Shown: positions 33,686 to 43,043, counted from the first letter of the stretch. The stretch is 64,000 nt of DNA from Micromonospora sp. CCTCC AA 2012012 (GCF_040499845.1 NZ_CP159342.1:1674001-1738000), one strand, 5' to 3'. Made by a program: numbers and translations. The notes: generated from the sequence alone by a model not told the origin.

Positions 33686-34843
33686 ATGACCGGTTCGCTG
33701 GACGGGGTGCTCGTCGCCGACTTCAGCCGGGTCCTCGCCGGGCCGTACGCCACCATGCTCCTGGCCGACCTCGGCGCCGACGTGGTCAAGGTCGAACGGC
33801 CCGGCGCCGGTGACGACACCCGCGCCTGGGGCCCGCCGTACGACGCCGACGGCACCGCCACCTACCACCTGGCCGTCAACCGCAACAAGCGCTCCGTCGC
33901 GCTGGACCTGACCGATCCCGACCACCTGGCCGCCGCCCGCGAACTGGTCCGCCGGGCGGACGTGGTCGTGCAGAACTTCCGCCCCGGCACGATGGAACGC
34001 CACGGCCTCGGCCACGCCGACGTCGCCGCCGTCAACCCCCGCGCCGTCTACTGCTCGATCACCGGCTTCGGCGCCGGGCCCGGCGCCGACCTCCCCGGAT
34101 ACGACCTGCTCGTCCAGGCCGTCGGGGGGCTGATGAGCGTCACCGGAGCGCGGCCGGGCGAACCGGTCAAGGCGGGCGTCGCGGTGGTCGACGTGATCAC
34201 CGGCCTGCACGCCACGGTCGGCATCCTGGCCGCGCTACGCCACCGCGAGGTCACCGGCGTCGGTCAGCACGTCGAGGTCAACCTGCTCTCGTCGCTGCTG
34301 TCCGCCCTGGTCAACCAGGCGTCCGGCTATGTCAGCGCCGGCGTGGTGCCGGGCATCCTGGGCAACGCCCACCCCAGCATCGTGCCGTACGAGCTGCTGC
34401 CCACCGCCGACCGTCCGCTGGCGGTGGCGGTCGGCACCGACGCCCAGTTCCGCGCCCTGTGCCAGGCGCTCGACCTGCCCGCCGTCGCGACGGATCCGCG
34501 CCACGCCACCAACGCCGACCGGGTACGCCACCGCGCCGGGCTGATCGCCGTGTTGTCCGAGCGGACCGCGCGGTGGCCCGCCGACGACCTGGCCGCGACG
34601 CTCAGCGGGCTCGGGGTGCCGTGCGGGCCGGTCAACGACCTGGCCGGGGCGTTCCGGCTCGCCACCGACCTGGGGTTGACGCCGGTCGTGGACGTCCCCG
34701 GGCCGGACCGGCCGCACCCGGCCCGTCAGGTCGCCAACCCGATCACCCTGTCGGCGACGCCCGCCACCTACCACCGGCCACCACCCCGGCTCGGCGAGCA
34801 CACCACCGAAGTCCTCACCTGGCTGGGGCGGCAGCCGTCCTGA
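33686..34843 (+). CDS. CaiB/BaiF family III CoA-transferase
   Basis: 385 residues, ATG 33686 with GGGAAGGGGAGG upstream. Family III pattern: VLVADFSRVLAGPYATMLLADLGADVVKVERP at the start, NRNKRSVALDL, NFRPGTMERHGL, and PGYDLLVQAVGGLMSVTG, whose Asp forms the acyl anhydride intermediate. It moves CoA between carboxylic acids; the acids cannot be told. Divergent from the peptide operon across 156 bases, with no sign of sharing a role. Confidence 0.93.
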   Translation: MTGSLDGVLVADFSRVLAGPYATMLLADLGADVVKVERPGAGDDTRAWGPPYDADGTATYHLAVNRNKRSVALDLTDPDHLAAARELVRRADVVVQNFRPGTMERHGLGHADVAAVNPRAVYCSITGFGAGPGADLPGYDLLVQAVGGLMSVTGARPGEPVKAGVAVVDVITGLHATVGILAALRHREVTGVGQHVEVNLLSSLLSALVNQASGYVSAGVVPGILGNAHPSIVPYELLPTADRPLAVAVGTDAQFRALCQALDLPAVATDPRHATNADRVRHRAGLIAVLSERTARWPADDLAATLSGLGVPCGPVNDLAGAFRLATDLGLTPVVDVPGPDRPHPARQVANPITLSATPATYHRPPPRLGEHTTEVLTWLGRQPS

Positions 34844-34846
34844 CGC

Positions 34847-35587
34847 TCAGCGGTAGATGTGGACCGGTACGCCGACCCCGATGATCGACCACAGCCGGTT
34901 CATCGCCGGGATGGGCACCCGGACGCAGCCGTGGCTGGCCGGATAGTTCGGGACCGACGTGGCGCCGTGCACCGCGTATCCCCGGTAGAAGTAGTTCGGG
35001 CGCCACAGCAGACCCAGGTCGCTCTGCCGCCAGCCGTCGATCCGCCGGAGGATCGTGTAGTTGCCGGTGGGCGTGGGGGTGCTGGACTTGCCACTGGAGG
35101 CGTCCAGGATGCGGACCACCGAGCCGCCACGGGCCAGGTACAGCACCTGCGTGGTGAGGTTCGCCTCCACCGAGTAGCCGGTGTGCGAGTACTTCGGCCG
35201 GGGGATCACCGGCCGGTCGAGGGCCGCCCAGGTGCGCGGCCCGACGATGCCGTCCCGGGTCAGGCCGTTGACCTTCTGGAAGGCCACGACCGCGTGGAAC
35301 GTGGACGGCCCGAAGATCCCGTCGGCGGAGCCGACGTCGTAGTGCAGCGTGGCGAGCCGTCGTTGCAGGCCGGTCACCGCGCTGCCGCGCGAACCCTGCC
35401 GCAGCACGGGTTGCGCCGTGCTCGACAGGGCGACCTGGACGGCCACGGCCCGGCTGGCCCCGGTGGTGACGCCGGCCGCCGCCGGGGCGGCGGGGACGGC
35501 GAGGCCGGTGACGAGGAGCGCCATCCCGAGAGCGGCGCGCGGGCCGACATGGCGGTGCGGGGTGCTGGGTGGTGAGACGGGAACCAT
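34847..35587 (-). CDS. secreted L,D-transpeptidase with peptidoglycan-binding domain
   Basis: 246 residues, ATG 35587 with GGGAGGG upstream. A signal peptide (about 17-38, ALGMALLVTGLAVPAAPAAA), a peptidoglycan-binding domain (about 65-122, LRQGSRGSAVTGLQRRLATLHYDVGSADGIFG) and a YkuD catalytic domain with HGATSVPNYPASHGCVRV, the Cys being the nucleophile. It forms 3-3 cross-links or anchors proteins in the cell wall. The domain order is as in other actinobacterial enzymes with an N-terminal binding module. Confidence 0.94.
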   Translation of the reverse strand: MVPVSPPSTPHRHVGPRAALGMALLVTGLAVPAAPAAAGVTTGASRAVAVQVALSSTAQPVLRQGSRGSAVTGLQRRLATLHYDVGSADGIFGPSTFHAVVAFQKVNGLTRDGIVGPRTWAALDRPVIPRPKYSHTGYSVEANLTTQVLYLARGGSVVRILDASSGKSSTPTPTGNYTILRRIDGWRQSDLGLLWRPNYFYRGYAVHGATSVPNYPASHGCVRVPIPAMNRLWSIIGVGVPVHIYR

Positions 35588-35659
35588 GGGGTCCCTCCCT
35601 TCCGAACTCCTGTCTCGACGGTAGACCGCACGGCCGCCCCGTGGTGTCCCGCCGGGCCG

Positions 35660-36010
35660 TCAGGCCACCCGGGGTACGGGCAGGATCGGCATGGCGCGGC
35701 GGTGGGTCGTACCCGTGATGTCGCCGGTCTGGTCGACGGCCGGCGCGGCCGGCACCGGCCCGCCGGCGACGGCGGCCCCCGACCCGCCGCCGGCCGGCGC
35801 GGCGGGTGTCGCCGGGACCGTCGAGGAGCGGATCTCGGCGAGCAGGGCCGTCAGCCGGTCCAGGTCGTCGACGGGCATCCGGAACGAGCCCCGGCAGAGC
35901 GTGCCGCTCCACAGGGACACCACCACCGCGCCGCGGTCCGGGTGGTAGCTGACCCGCATCGTCCGGTCGTCGCCGCGTACGTCGGTGAACAGGTCACCGA
36001 AGCTGGGCAT
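35660..36010 (-). CDS. uncharacterised actinobacterial protein
   Basis: 116 residues from ATG 36010 (GGGAGAGG 8 nt upstream). The first half (DRTMRVSYHPDRGAVVVSLWSGTLCRGSFRMPVDDLDRLTALLAEI) looks like a small folded domain of beta strands and a helix; the second is Ala/Pro/Gly-rich and disordered. I do not recognise a family with a known role. It may be co-expressed with the downstream L,D-transpeptidase, 72 bases away. Confidence 0.7.
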   Translation of the reverse strand: MPSFGDLFTDVRGDDRTMRVSYHPDRGAVVVSLWSGTLCRGSFRMPVDDLDRLTALLAEIRSSTVPATPAAPAGGGSGAAVAGGPVPAAPAVDQTGDITGTTHRRAMPILPVPRVA

Positions 36011-36149
36011 CGGTCGCACCTCTCCCATCCACCCAGCATGCCCCGACCCGCCGCGCGGACGCCAGAGGCCGGCACGGGCTGCCGTGCCGGGCGGCGGCCA
36101 CGGGGGTAGCCTGCACGGCGGGAAACCGGTGCGGCGAGGGGTGGATCAG

Positions 36150-36920
36150 ATGCGGACGACGACGGTGGACGTTCCGGTCGGCGACGGGGTCGCCGACGCG
36201 TATCTCGTCCGGCCGGACGGGGACGGGCCGTTCCCGCCGGTGCTGCTCTTCATGGACGCGTTCGGGCTGCGTCCCCGGCTCGCCGAGATGGCAGGGCGGA
36301 TCGCCGCCGAGGGCTACGTCGTGCTGGTGCCGAACCTGTTCCACCGCTTCGGTCGGGCACCGCTGGTCGACCTGTCCGGGCTGGCCGACGCGGAGCGGCG
36401 CGGCGCGCTGTTCGGGCAGCTCAACCCGATGATCGGAGCGCTCACCCCGGACCTGGTCGCCGGGGACACCGCCGCCTACCTGGACTTCCTGGCCGCGCAG
36501 CCCGGCGTCGCGGCGGGCCCGGCGGCGATCACCGGCTACTGCATGGGCGGCACGAACGCGCTGCGGGCCATCGAGGCCCACCCGGACCGGATCGCCGCGG
36601 TGGCGAGCTTCCACGGCGGCCGGATCGTCACCGACGCGCCGGACAGCCCGCACCTGGCGGTCGGCGCGGTGACCGGTGAGCTGTACTTCGGGCACGCCGA
36701 CAACGACCAGTCGATGACCGCCGAGCAGATCGCCACCCTGGAGAAGGCGCTCGACGCGGCCGGTGTCACCTACCGCTCCGAGGTCTACACCGGGGCGCAC
36801 CACGGCTACACGATGGCCGACACGCCGATCTATGACGAGGCGGCCACCGAGCGGCACTGGACCGCCCTGTTCGACCTGCTCGACCGCACCATCGGCCGAC
36901 TCGCCGCGCGGCGGATGTAA
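36150..36920 (+). CDS. dienelactone hydrolase family protein
   Basis: 256 residues from ATG 36150, with GAGGGG upstream. Alpha/beta hydrolase with the nucleophile elbow GYCMGG (Cys), Asp in FGHADNDQSM and His in GAHHGYTM, the Cys-Asp-His triad of dienelactone hydrolases. No other aromatic-degradation genes accompany it, so the true substrate may be another lactone or ester. Confidence 0.93.
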   Translation: MRTTTVDVPVGDGVADAYLVRPDGDGPFPPVLLFMDAFGLRPRLAEMAGRIAAEGYVVLVPNLFHRFGRAPLVDLSGLADAERRGALFGQLNPMIGALTPDLVAGDTAAYLDFLAAQPGVAAGPAAITGYCMGGTNALRAIEAHPDRIAAVASFHGGRIVTDAPDSPHLAVGAVTGELYFGHADNDQSMTAEQIATLEKALDAAGVTYRSEVYTGAHHGYTMADTPIYDEAATERHWTALFDLLDRTIGRLAARRM

Positions 36921-36950
36921 CAGGGGACAGCGTCACGACGCTACCGGCGG

Positions 36951-36956
36951 TAGTCT
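36951..36956 (+). promoter_or_regulatory. -10 box TAGTCT, leaderless start at 36964
   Basis: TAGTCT 7 nt before GTG 36964, no ribosome binding site. Confidence 0.5.
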
Positions 36957-36963
36957 CCCCGCC

Positions 36964-37593
36964 GTGGACGTGGTCACGATGATCGCGGCGGAGCGGCGGC
37001 AGGTCGCCGACCTGGTCGAGTCGCTGAGCCCGGAGCAGTGGGACACCTCGAGCCTGTGCGGTTCGTGGACGGTGCGGGAGGTGACCGCGCACCTGGTGTC
37101 ACCGTTCCTGACCCGCCCGCGCGCCGTCCTGCCGATCCTGCTGCGCAGCGGGTTCAGCCTGCACCGCGCCAACGCCCGGCTGGCCCGGACGATCGCCCGG
37201 CGGCCGGTGCCGGAGCTGGTCGCCGCGTTGCGCGACAACGCGGAGAACCGCTTCGCGCCACCCGTCGTCGGGCACCTCGGTCAGCTCACCGACCTCCAGG
37301 TGCACGGGCAGGACATCCGCCGCCCGCTGGGCCTGCCGCACCAGCTGCACCCGAAACGGCTGCGCACGTCGCTGGACTTCCTGGTCAGCCGCCGCTCGGT
37401 GGCCTTCGGCGGCCGGCGGCTGCGCGCCGGGCTGCGCTTCGAGGCCACCGACCAGGACTGGGTGTGGGGGACCGGCCCGGTGGTGCAGGGCACGGCGGAG
37501 GCGCTGCTGCTGGCGCTGACCGGTCGTACCGTCGTCCTGCCCGAGCTGCGCGGCGACGGTGTGCCGGTGCTGCGGGACCGGCTCGGGAGCTGA
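36964..37593 (+). CDS. mycothiol-dependent maleylpyruvate isomerase-like (DinB fold) protein
   Basis: 209 residues. The N-terminal helical bundle (IAAERRQVADLVESLSPEQWDTSSLCGSWTVREVTAHLVSPF) with the WTVREVTAHL helix, and LGQLTDLQVHGQDIRRPLG, are typical of the DinB/MDMPI fold; the histidines are candidate metal ligands. The C-terminal part (ATDQDWVWGTGPVVQGTAEALLLALTGR) is the MDMPI C-terminal domain. Family members use mycothiol or a metal in isomerase or transferase reactions. The substrate is unknown. Confidence 0.87.
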   Translation: MDVVTMIAAERRQVADLVESLSPEQWDTSSLCGSWTVREVTAHLVSPFLTRPRAVLPILLRSGFSLHRANARLARTIARRPVPELVAALRDNAENRFAPPVVGHLGQLTDLQVHGQDIRRPLGLPHQLHPKRLRTSLDFLVSRRSVAFGGRRLRAGLRFEATDQDWVWGTGPVVQGTAEALLLALTGRTVVLPELRGDGVPVLRDRLGS

Positions 37594-37652
37594 ACCGGCC
37601 GCGCAGGCCACGAACGGCGAAGTGGCCCGCCACCGGAGCGGGCACCGCTGAC

Positions 37653-37658
37653 TACCGT
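37653..37658 (+). promoter_or_regulatory. -10 box TACCGT, leaderless start at 37665
   Basis: TACCGT 6 nt before ATG 37665, no ribosome binding site. Confidence 0.5.
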
Positions 37659-37664
37659 CGGGAC

Positions 37665-38378
37665 ATGAGCCTGGACCCGCACGAACTGCACCGACGGTTC
37701 GCCGCCCTGACCACCGCCCACGTCGCCGACGCCTGTCTGCGCGCCGCCGTGCCGGTGCGCTGCGCCCCGGCCGCCGTCCGGCCCGTCCTGCCCGGCGTAC
37801 GCCTCGCCGGCCGGGTCGCGCCGGCCCGGCACGTGGGCAGCGTCGACATCTTCCTGGAGGCGATCGACCGGGCCGCCCCCGGTGACGTGCTCGTCGTGGA
37901 CAACGCCGGCCGGGTCGACGAGAGCTGCGTCGGTGACCTGGTCGTCCTGGAGGCGTCCGCCGCCGGGCTGGCCGGGGTGGTGATCTGGGGGCTGCACCGC
38001 GACACCGCCGACCTCCGGGCGGTCGGGCTGCCCGTCTTCAGCGCCGGCGCGATCCCCACCGGCCCGCTGCGGCTGGATCCCCGGCCCGCCGGGGCGCTGA
38101 CGTCGGCGACGGTGGGGGAGTGGCCGGTGGACCGGGACGACGTGGTGCTCGGCGACGACGACGGGGTGCTCTTCGTGCCGGCGGCGCAGGTCGACGAGCT
38201 GATCGGGCTGGCCGAGGCCATCCGGGACACCGAACGCCGGCAGGCCGACCGGATCCGGGCCGGGGTGTCGCTGCGGGAGCAGGTGGGCTTCGGGGCGTAC
38301 CTTGCGCGGCGGGAGCGGGAGCCGGCGCTGACCTTTCGCGAGCACCTGCGCGCGGTGGGCGGGGCGATCGAGGAGTGA
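37665..38378 (+). CDS. RraA-like aldolase/decarboxylase family protein
   Basis: 237 residues. RraA fold: LTTAHVADACLRAA, GRVAPARHVGSVDIFLEAIDRAAPGDVLVVDNAGRVDESCVGDLVVLEASAAGLAGVVIWGLHRDTADLRAVGLPVFSAG, DDVVLGDDDGVLFVPAAQ. In the related 4-hydroxy-4-methyl-2-oxoglutarate aldolases the RD pair binds the metal; here RDT is present in HRDTADLR. It could be an aldolase or an RNase-E-inhibitor-like protein; an enzyme is more likely in an actinobacterium. Confidence 0.88.
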   Translation: MSLDPHELHRRFAALTTAHVADACLRAAVPVRCAPAAVRPVLPGVRLAGRVAPARHVGSVDIFLEAIDRAAPGDVLVVDNAGRVDESCVGDLVVLEASAAGLAGVVIWGLHRDTADLRAVGLPVFSAGAIPTGPLRLDPRPAGALTSATVGEWPVDRDDVVLGDDDGVLFVPAAQVDELIGLAEAIRDTERRQADRIRAGVSLREQVGFGAYLARREREPALTFREHLRAVGGAIEE

Positions 38379-38381
38379 CGC

Positions 38382-39956
38382 TCAGCCGACCGCGGTCGCC
38401 GAGGGCGGGGCGCTGCCACCCCGGGGCGCCTCCGCCGTCATCAGACGGATGATCTCCGCCTGGTCGGCCGCGGACGGCTGACCCCAGCCGGGCCGGTACC
38501 CGTACACCTGGCGCAGCGGGGTGGAGGCGGTCCGGCCGTCGAGGATCTCCACCGCGTCGGCGTCGATCAGGCCGGGGTGTTCCACGCCGCACGCCTCGGC
38601 GACCTTGACCAGGTCCCGCCGGAGCGTACGGATGTAGTTGGCGGCCCGCGCGGCCTTGCGGGTCGGGTCGAGGCCGCGGGCCAGCCAGGGGTTCTGGGTG
38701 GCGACGCCGGTGGGGCAGGTGTCGGTGTGGCACTTCTGCGCCTGGATGCAGCCGATCGACAGCATCGCCTCCCGACCCACGTTGACCATGTCGCAGCCGA
38801 GCGCGAACGCGACGATCGCGTTGTCCGGCAGGCCGAGCTTGCCGGCGCCGATGAAGACGGTCCGCTCGTGCAGGTCCTTCTCGGCGAAGATCCTGTAGAC
38901 GCGGGAGAAGCCCTGCTGGAACGGGAGCGACACCGAGTCGGTGAAGATCAGCGGCGCGGCGCCGGTGCCGCCCTCGCCACCGTCGACGTTCACGAAGTCC
39001 ACGCCGCGTCCGGTGTCCCGCATCAGGGTGGTCAGCTCGTCCCAGAAGTCGAGGTCGCCGATGGCGGACTTGATGCCGACCGGCAGCCCGGTCTCGGCGG
39101 CGAGCAGTTCCACCCAGTCGAGCAGGCTGTCGCAGTCGGAGAACTCGGCGTGCCGGGACGGGCTGACGCAGTCCTGCCCCTGCGGAATGCCCCGGGTGGC
39201 GGCGATCTCCGCCGACACCTTCGCCCCCGGCAGCAGCCCACCGAGGCTCGGCTTCGCGCCCTGACTCAGCTTGATCTCCAACGCCCGCACCGGCGCGCCC
39301 GCCACCAGGTCCTTCAGCCGCTCCAGGCTGAACCGGCCGCGCTCGTCCCGACACCCGAAGTACGCGGTGCCGAGCTGGAACACCAGGTCACCGCCGTTGC
39401 GGTGGTACGGCGACAGCCCACCCTCACCGGTGTTCTGCAGGCAGCCGGCCAGCGCGGCACCCCGGTTCAGCGCCTCCACCGCCTTGCCCGACAGCGACCC
39501 GAAGCTCATGCCCGAGATGTTGACCACCGACCCGGGCCGGAACGCGCGCGCCCGCCCCCTCGGGCCGCCGAGCACCTTCGCGCAGGGCAGCTCCACCTCG
39601 TGCCCGGCGGTCGGCGACGACGGCGGCACCGCCCGCCCGAACGTGCGGTGCTTGATGATCGGATAGCCGGGCGTGAACTCGATGTCGTTGTCGGTGCCGA
39701 AGCCGAAGTAGTTGTTCTCCTTCTTGGCCGAGGCGTAGATCCAGCGCCGCTGGTCCCGGGTGAACGGCCGCTCCTCGTTGTTGCCGGCCACGATGTACTG
39801 CCGCAGCTCCGGACCGATCGCCTCCAGCAGGTAGCGGGCCCGTCCCACGACCGGGAAGTTGCGCAGCAGCGCGTGGTCGCGTTGGAGCAGGTCGCGCGCG
39901 GCGAGCGCGGCGACGGCGGCGGAGACGACGGGTACGGCACGGCGGGCCCAGGTCAT
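38382..39956 (-). CDS. FMN-binding glutamate-synthase-family protein
   Basis: 524 residues from ATG 39956 (GTG 39965 possible). An N-terminal hydrophobic segment (WARRAVPVVSAAVAALAARDLL) may anchor it. The body is the glutamate synthase central/FMN domain: GSVVNISGMSFGSLSGKAVEALNRGA, NTGEGGLSPYH, EIKLSQGAKPSLGGLLPGAKVSAEIA, VDGGEGGTGAAP and the cysteine cluster CIQAQKCHTDTCPTGVATQ, which binds an iron-sulfur cluster in GltB. It lacks the glutaminase domain. It may act as a stand-alone amino-acid or oxo-acid oxidoreductase; the function is unproven. Confidence 0.92.
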   Translation of the reverse strand: MTWARRAVPVVSAAVAALAARDLLQRDHALLRNFPVVGRARYLLEAIGPELRQYIVAGNNEERPFTRDQRRWIYASAKKENNYFGFGTDNDIEFTPGYPIIKHRTFGRAVPPSSPTAGHEVELPCAKVLGGPRGRARAFRPGSVVNISGMSFGSLSGKAVEALNRGAALAGCLQNTGEGGLSPYHRNGGDLVFQLGTAYFGCRDERGRFSLERLKDLVAGAPVRALEIKLSQGAKPSLGGLLPGAKVSAEIAATRGIPQGQDCVSPSRHAEFSDCDSLLDWVELLAAETGLPVGIKSAIGDLDFWDELTTLMRDTGRGVDFVNVDGGEGGTGAAPLIFTDSVSLPFQQGFSRVYRIFAEKDLHERTVFIGAGKLGLPDNAIVAFALGCDMVNVGREAMLSIGCIQAQKCHTDTCPTGVATQNPWLARGLDPTRKAARAANYIRTLRRDLVKVAEACGVEHPGLIDADAVEILDGRTASTPLRQVYGYRPGWGQPSAADQAEIIRLMTAEAPRGGSAPPSATAVG

Positions 39957-40159
39957 GCCCGCCACTTTCTCCGCGCGCGTCGCCGGTCAAACCCCGCCGC
40001 AGCGCGCGGCGCACGCGGCCAGGGACCGCCGCCGGGCGGGGGTGTGGTGAGGGCGTCGTCGGGCAGGTGCAGGCGGGTGCCGGTGACGGCGGCGTGGCGA
40101 CGACCGGTTGTCGGTCCGGACCCGTGCGGGTGCCCGGCCGGACACCCGCACGGTTCGGA

Positions 40160-41689
40160 TCAGTACCGGCCGACCTTGAGCCGTTGCTGCTGCGAGACGA
40201 CCACCGCCGGTGCGGTGGCCGGGGCGGCGGCGCGGGTGGCGGCCGGCGGGGCGCCACCCGGGTACGCGGGCTTGCCCTCCTGATAGAGCCAGGCGTCGAA
40301 GAACGCGTCGAGCTGCCGCCCGGAGATCCGCTCGGCCAGCGCGATGAACTCGGCGGTGGAGCCGTTGCCGCCCCGCTGGGTGGCGGCCCAGGCGCGCACG
40401 ATCCGCCAGAAGGCCGCGTCGCCGACGGTCATCCGCAGGGCGTGCAGGGTCAGCCCGCCCCGGGTGTAGACGGAGCTGCCGAAGAGTTGGTCGACGCCGG
40501 GGTCGCCGGGGGGCGGGTTCCAGAATCCGGCGTCCAGCGGCTGCGCGTACAGGTAGTCGAAGGTCTGCTGCGGGGTGCCGTCGCCCAGCCGCTCGCCCCA
40601 CAGCCACTCCGCGTAGGTGGCGAAGCCCTCGTTGAGCCAGACGTCGCGCCAGTGGTGCACCGCGACGCTGTCCCCGAACCACTGGTGGGCCAGCTCGTGG
40701 GCGACCACGTACGTCTCCCACGGGTTCACCCCGGCGGCGAAGAAGTGCCGGGAGTAGATCGGTCGGGTCTGGTTCTCCAGGGCGAAGTGCAGGTTGTCGT
40801 AGTCGTCGACGATCGCGCCGTTGGCCTCGAACGGGTACGGCCCGAACTTCGTCGCCAGGAAGTCGGTGACCTCACCGGTGCGGCTCACCGCGTCGTCGGC
40901 GAAGTCCGGCGGCAGGTCCGGGTCCATCGCGATGATCATCGGCTTCCCGTGGTGGGTGGTCTCGCTGATCCGGAACCTGCCGATCGTCGCGGTCGCCAGG
41001 TAGCTGATCATCGGAGTGGACTGCCGCCAGCGCCAGGTGGACCAGCCGTCGCGGGTGGTGGTGCCGAGGTGGACGCCGTTGCTGATGGCGGCCAGGCCCG
41101 CCGGCACGGTGATGGCGATCCGGTAGCTCGCCTTGTCCAGCGGGTGGTCGTTGACCGGGAACCACGCGGTGGCCACCTCGGGCTGGCCGGCGACGACCGC
41201 GCCGTCGTCGGTGTGCATCCAGCCGGCCTCCAGGTCGGTGCCGGCGATGGTGAAGGTGGTCGGCACCCCGTGGTAGCGGACGTCCACGGTGAACGGACGG
41301 GACGCGTGCAGCTTCCGTCGTGGCGTGACGACCAGCTCGTGGCTGCTGCGCGACCAGTGGGCCCGCCTGCCGTCCACGGTGACCGAGTCGACGGTCAGGC
41401 CGACCAGGTCCAGGTTGAAGCGGGACAGGTTCTGCGTGGCCCGGGCCCGGATCACCGCGTGACCGTCGAGGGCGTCGGTGGCCGGGTCGTACCGGATCGC
41501 CAGGTCGTAGTCGGCGACGTCGTAGCCGCCGTTGCCGTAGGTCGGGTAGTAGGGGTCGCCGATCCCCGCGGCGCCGGGCCGGAAGTGCCCGCCACCCCCC
41601 GGATCCGCCCCGGCGGTCGCGGTGTTCAGCACCGCCATGGTCAGGCCGGCGGCCAGCACCGCCGTCAGTCTCGCGCCCACGTTCCTCAT
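40160..41689 (-). CDS. secreted M1-family metallopeptidase
   Basis: 509 residues from ATG 41689 (GGAGGGG just before). A signal peptide (RLTAVLAAGLTMAVLNTATAGA) then an aminopeptidase-N-like fold: FALENQTRP as the substrate-binding GxMEN counterpart, HELAHQWFGD and the distal Glu in LNEGFATYAEWLW for zinc. It removes N-terminal residues from peptides outside the cell. The last 40 residues are an Ala/Pro-rich tail. Confidence 0.95.
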   Translation of the reverse strand: MRNVGARLTAVLAAGLTMAVLNTATAGADPGGGGHFRPGAAGIGDPYYPTYGNGGYDVADYDLAIRYDPATDALDGHAVIRARATQNLSRFNLDLVGLTVDSVTVDGRRAHWSRSSHELVVTPRRKLHASRPFTVDVRYHGVPTTFTIAGTDLEAGWMHTDDGAVVAGQPEVATAWFPVNDHPLDKASYRIAITVPAGLAAISNGVHLGTTTRDGWSTWRWRQSTPMISYLATATIGRFRISETTHHGKPMIIAMDPDLPPDFADDAVSRTGEVTDFLATKFGPYPFEANGAIVDDYDNLHFALENQTRPIYSRHFFAAGVNPWETYVVAHELAHQWFGDSVAVHHWRDVWLNEGFATYAEWLWGERLGDGTPQQTFDYLYAQPLDAGFWNPPPGDPGVDQLFGSSVYTRGGLTLHALRMTVGDAAFWRIVRAWAATQRGGNGSTAEFIALAERISGRQLDAFFDAWLYQEGKPAYPGGAPPAATRAAAPATAPAVVVSQQQRLKVGRY

Positions 41690-41799
41690 GGCCCCCTCCA
41701 CGGGTCGACTGTGGTCCCTTCGCACCCTTCCACAGCAGGAGCCGGATCGCATCGAAGTATGCCGTTACGTGACCGTGTCGTCACGCCGTCCGCGGCCGC

Positions 41800-42999
41800 T
41801 CAGTCCGGAAGGCGGGGCATCTCCAGGCCGGGGTCGCGGCCGAGCAGCACCGCCCGGGTCAGCGCGGCCGAGCCGAACCGGTCCCGTACCGCGTCGACCG
41901 CGGCGTCCAGTTCCGCGCCGGAATCCCGGTCGAACGGCAGGGTCGGCTGGACGTGCCCGTCGTCGAGGTTGCCGACCGACACCCCGAGCAGCGTGATGCC
42001 CCGCCGGTCGATCTCCGGTCGGGCCGTGCCCAGCAGCGCGCGGGCGGACTCCAGCAGGGGACGGGTCTGCGCGGTGGCCTTGGCCAGGGTGTGCGAGCGG
42101 GTCGCCCGGGTGTAGTCGGCGAAGCGCAGCCGCAGCACCACCGTGCGGCCGGTCCGGTCGGCGGAGCGCATCCGCCGGGTCACCCGGTCCACCAGCCCGG
42201 CGAGGATCGCGTCGAGGTCGTCGGGGGAGTGCGCCTGGCGGCCCAGGGCGTGCTGCGCACCCATCGAGGAGCGGCGGCGCCCCACCTGCACCGGTCGGGG
42301 GTCGCGGTTGTCGGCGAGGGCGTGCAGGTGCCGGCCCGCGCCTGCGCCGAGCAGCGACACGAGGGTGGCCTCGCCGAGCCGGGCCACCTGCCCGACGGTC
42401 AGGATGCGCCGTTCCCGCAGCTTGGCGGCGGTGACCGGCCCGACGCCCCAGAGCCGTTCCACCGGCAGCGGGTGCAGGAACTCCCGCTCCCGGTCCGGCG
42501 CGACGACCAGCAGGCCGTCGGGCTTGGCCACGCCGCTGGCCACCTTCGCGAGGAACTTCGTCCGGGCCACCCCGACGGTGATCGGCAGCCCGACCCGGGC
42601 ACGGACCTCGCGGCGCAGTCGCGCGGCGATGTCGGCCGGTGGGCCGGAGAGCCGGCGCAGCCCGCCCACGTCGAGGAACGCCTCGTCGATGGAGAGCCCC
42701 TCGACCAGCGGGGTGGTGTGCCGGAAGATGTCGAAGACCGCCCGGCTCGCGGCCGTGTACGCGGCCATCCGGGGCGGCACCACGATCGCGTCCGGGCAGA
42801 GCCGGCGTGCCTGCCGGCCGCCCATCGCGCTGCGCACGCCGCGCGCCTTCGCCTCGTAGCTGCACGCCAGCACCACGCCACCACCGACGATCACCGGGCG
42901 GCCGCGCAGGCGCGGGTCGTCACGCTGCTCGACCGACGCGTAGAACGCGTCCAGGTCGGCGTGCAGGATGGTGGCCTCGCCCGACACGGGACACATCAT
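41800..42999 (-). CDS. dinB: DNA polymerase IV (Y-family)
   Basis: 399 residues from ATG 42999 (the next codon is also ATG). Y-family catalytic motifs LHADLDAFYASVEQ and LSIDEAFLDV, helix-hairpin-helix PVERLWGVGPVTAAKLRERRILTVGQVA, and the little-finger domain RRSSMGAQHALGRQ...VVLRLRFADYTRATRSHTL. It copies past DNA damage at low fidelity. The beta-clamp motif is probably the TLPFDR stretch near the C-terminus. A sequence close to the actinobacterial SOS box touches the start codon, so LexA control is likely. Confidence 0.96.
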   Translation of the reverse strand: MMCPVSGEATILHADLDAFYASVEQRDDPRLRGRPVIVGGGVVLACSYEAKARGVRSAMGGRQARRLCPDAIVVPPRMAAYTAASRAVFDIFRHTTPLVEGLSIDEAFLDVGGLRRLSGPPADIAARLRREVRARVGLPITVGVARTKFLAKVASGVAKPDGLLVVAPDREREFLHPLPVERLWGVGPVTAAKLRERRILTVGQVARLGEATLVSLLGAGAGRHLHALADNRDPRPVQVGRRRSSMGAQHALGRQAHSPDDLDAILAGLVDRVTRRMRSADRTGRTVVLRLRFADYTRATRSHTLAKATAQTRPLLESARALLGTARPEIDRRGITLLGVSVGNLDDGHVQPTLPFDRDSGAELDAAVDAVRDRFGSAALTRAVLLGRDPGLEMPRLPD

Positions 43000-43014
43000 C
43001 GCACAGATGTTCGA
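42999..43014. promoter_or_regulatory. candidate LexA (SOS) box TCGCACAGATGTTCGA
   Basis: One base from the dyad TCGNAC(N4)GTNCGA on either strand; it compares with the actinobacterial consensus TCGAAC-N4-GTTCGA with a single mismatch in one half. It overlaps the first base of the dinB start codon. Confidence 0.7.
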
Positions 43015-43043
43015 ACCAGGTGCGCTGACCTGCCCGTACGCGA

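Noticed and set aside
29259..34843. Radical SAM, YcaO, lanthionine synthetase or ABC exporter near the small peptide
   Set aside because: Looked for on both strands and not found, so the locus cannot be assigned to epipeptide, lanthipeptide or azole peptide classes.
36530..36770. A divergent small gene inside the dienelactone hydrolase
   Set aside because: Entirely antisense to a well-supported gene, no motifs.
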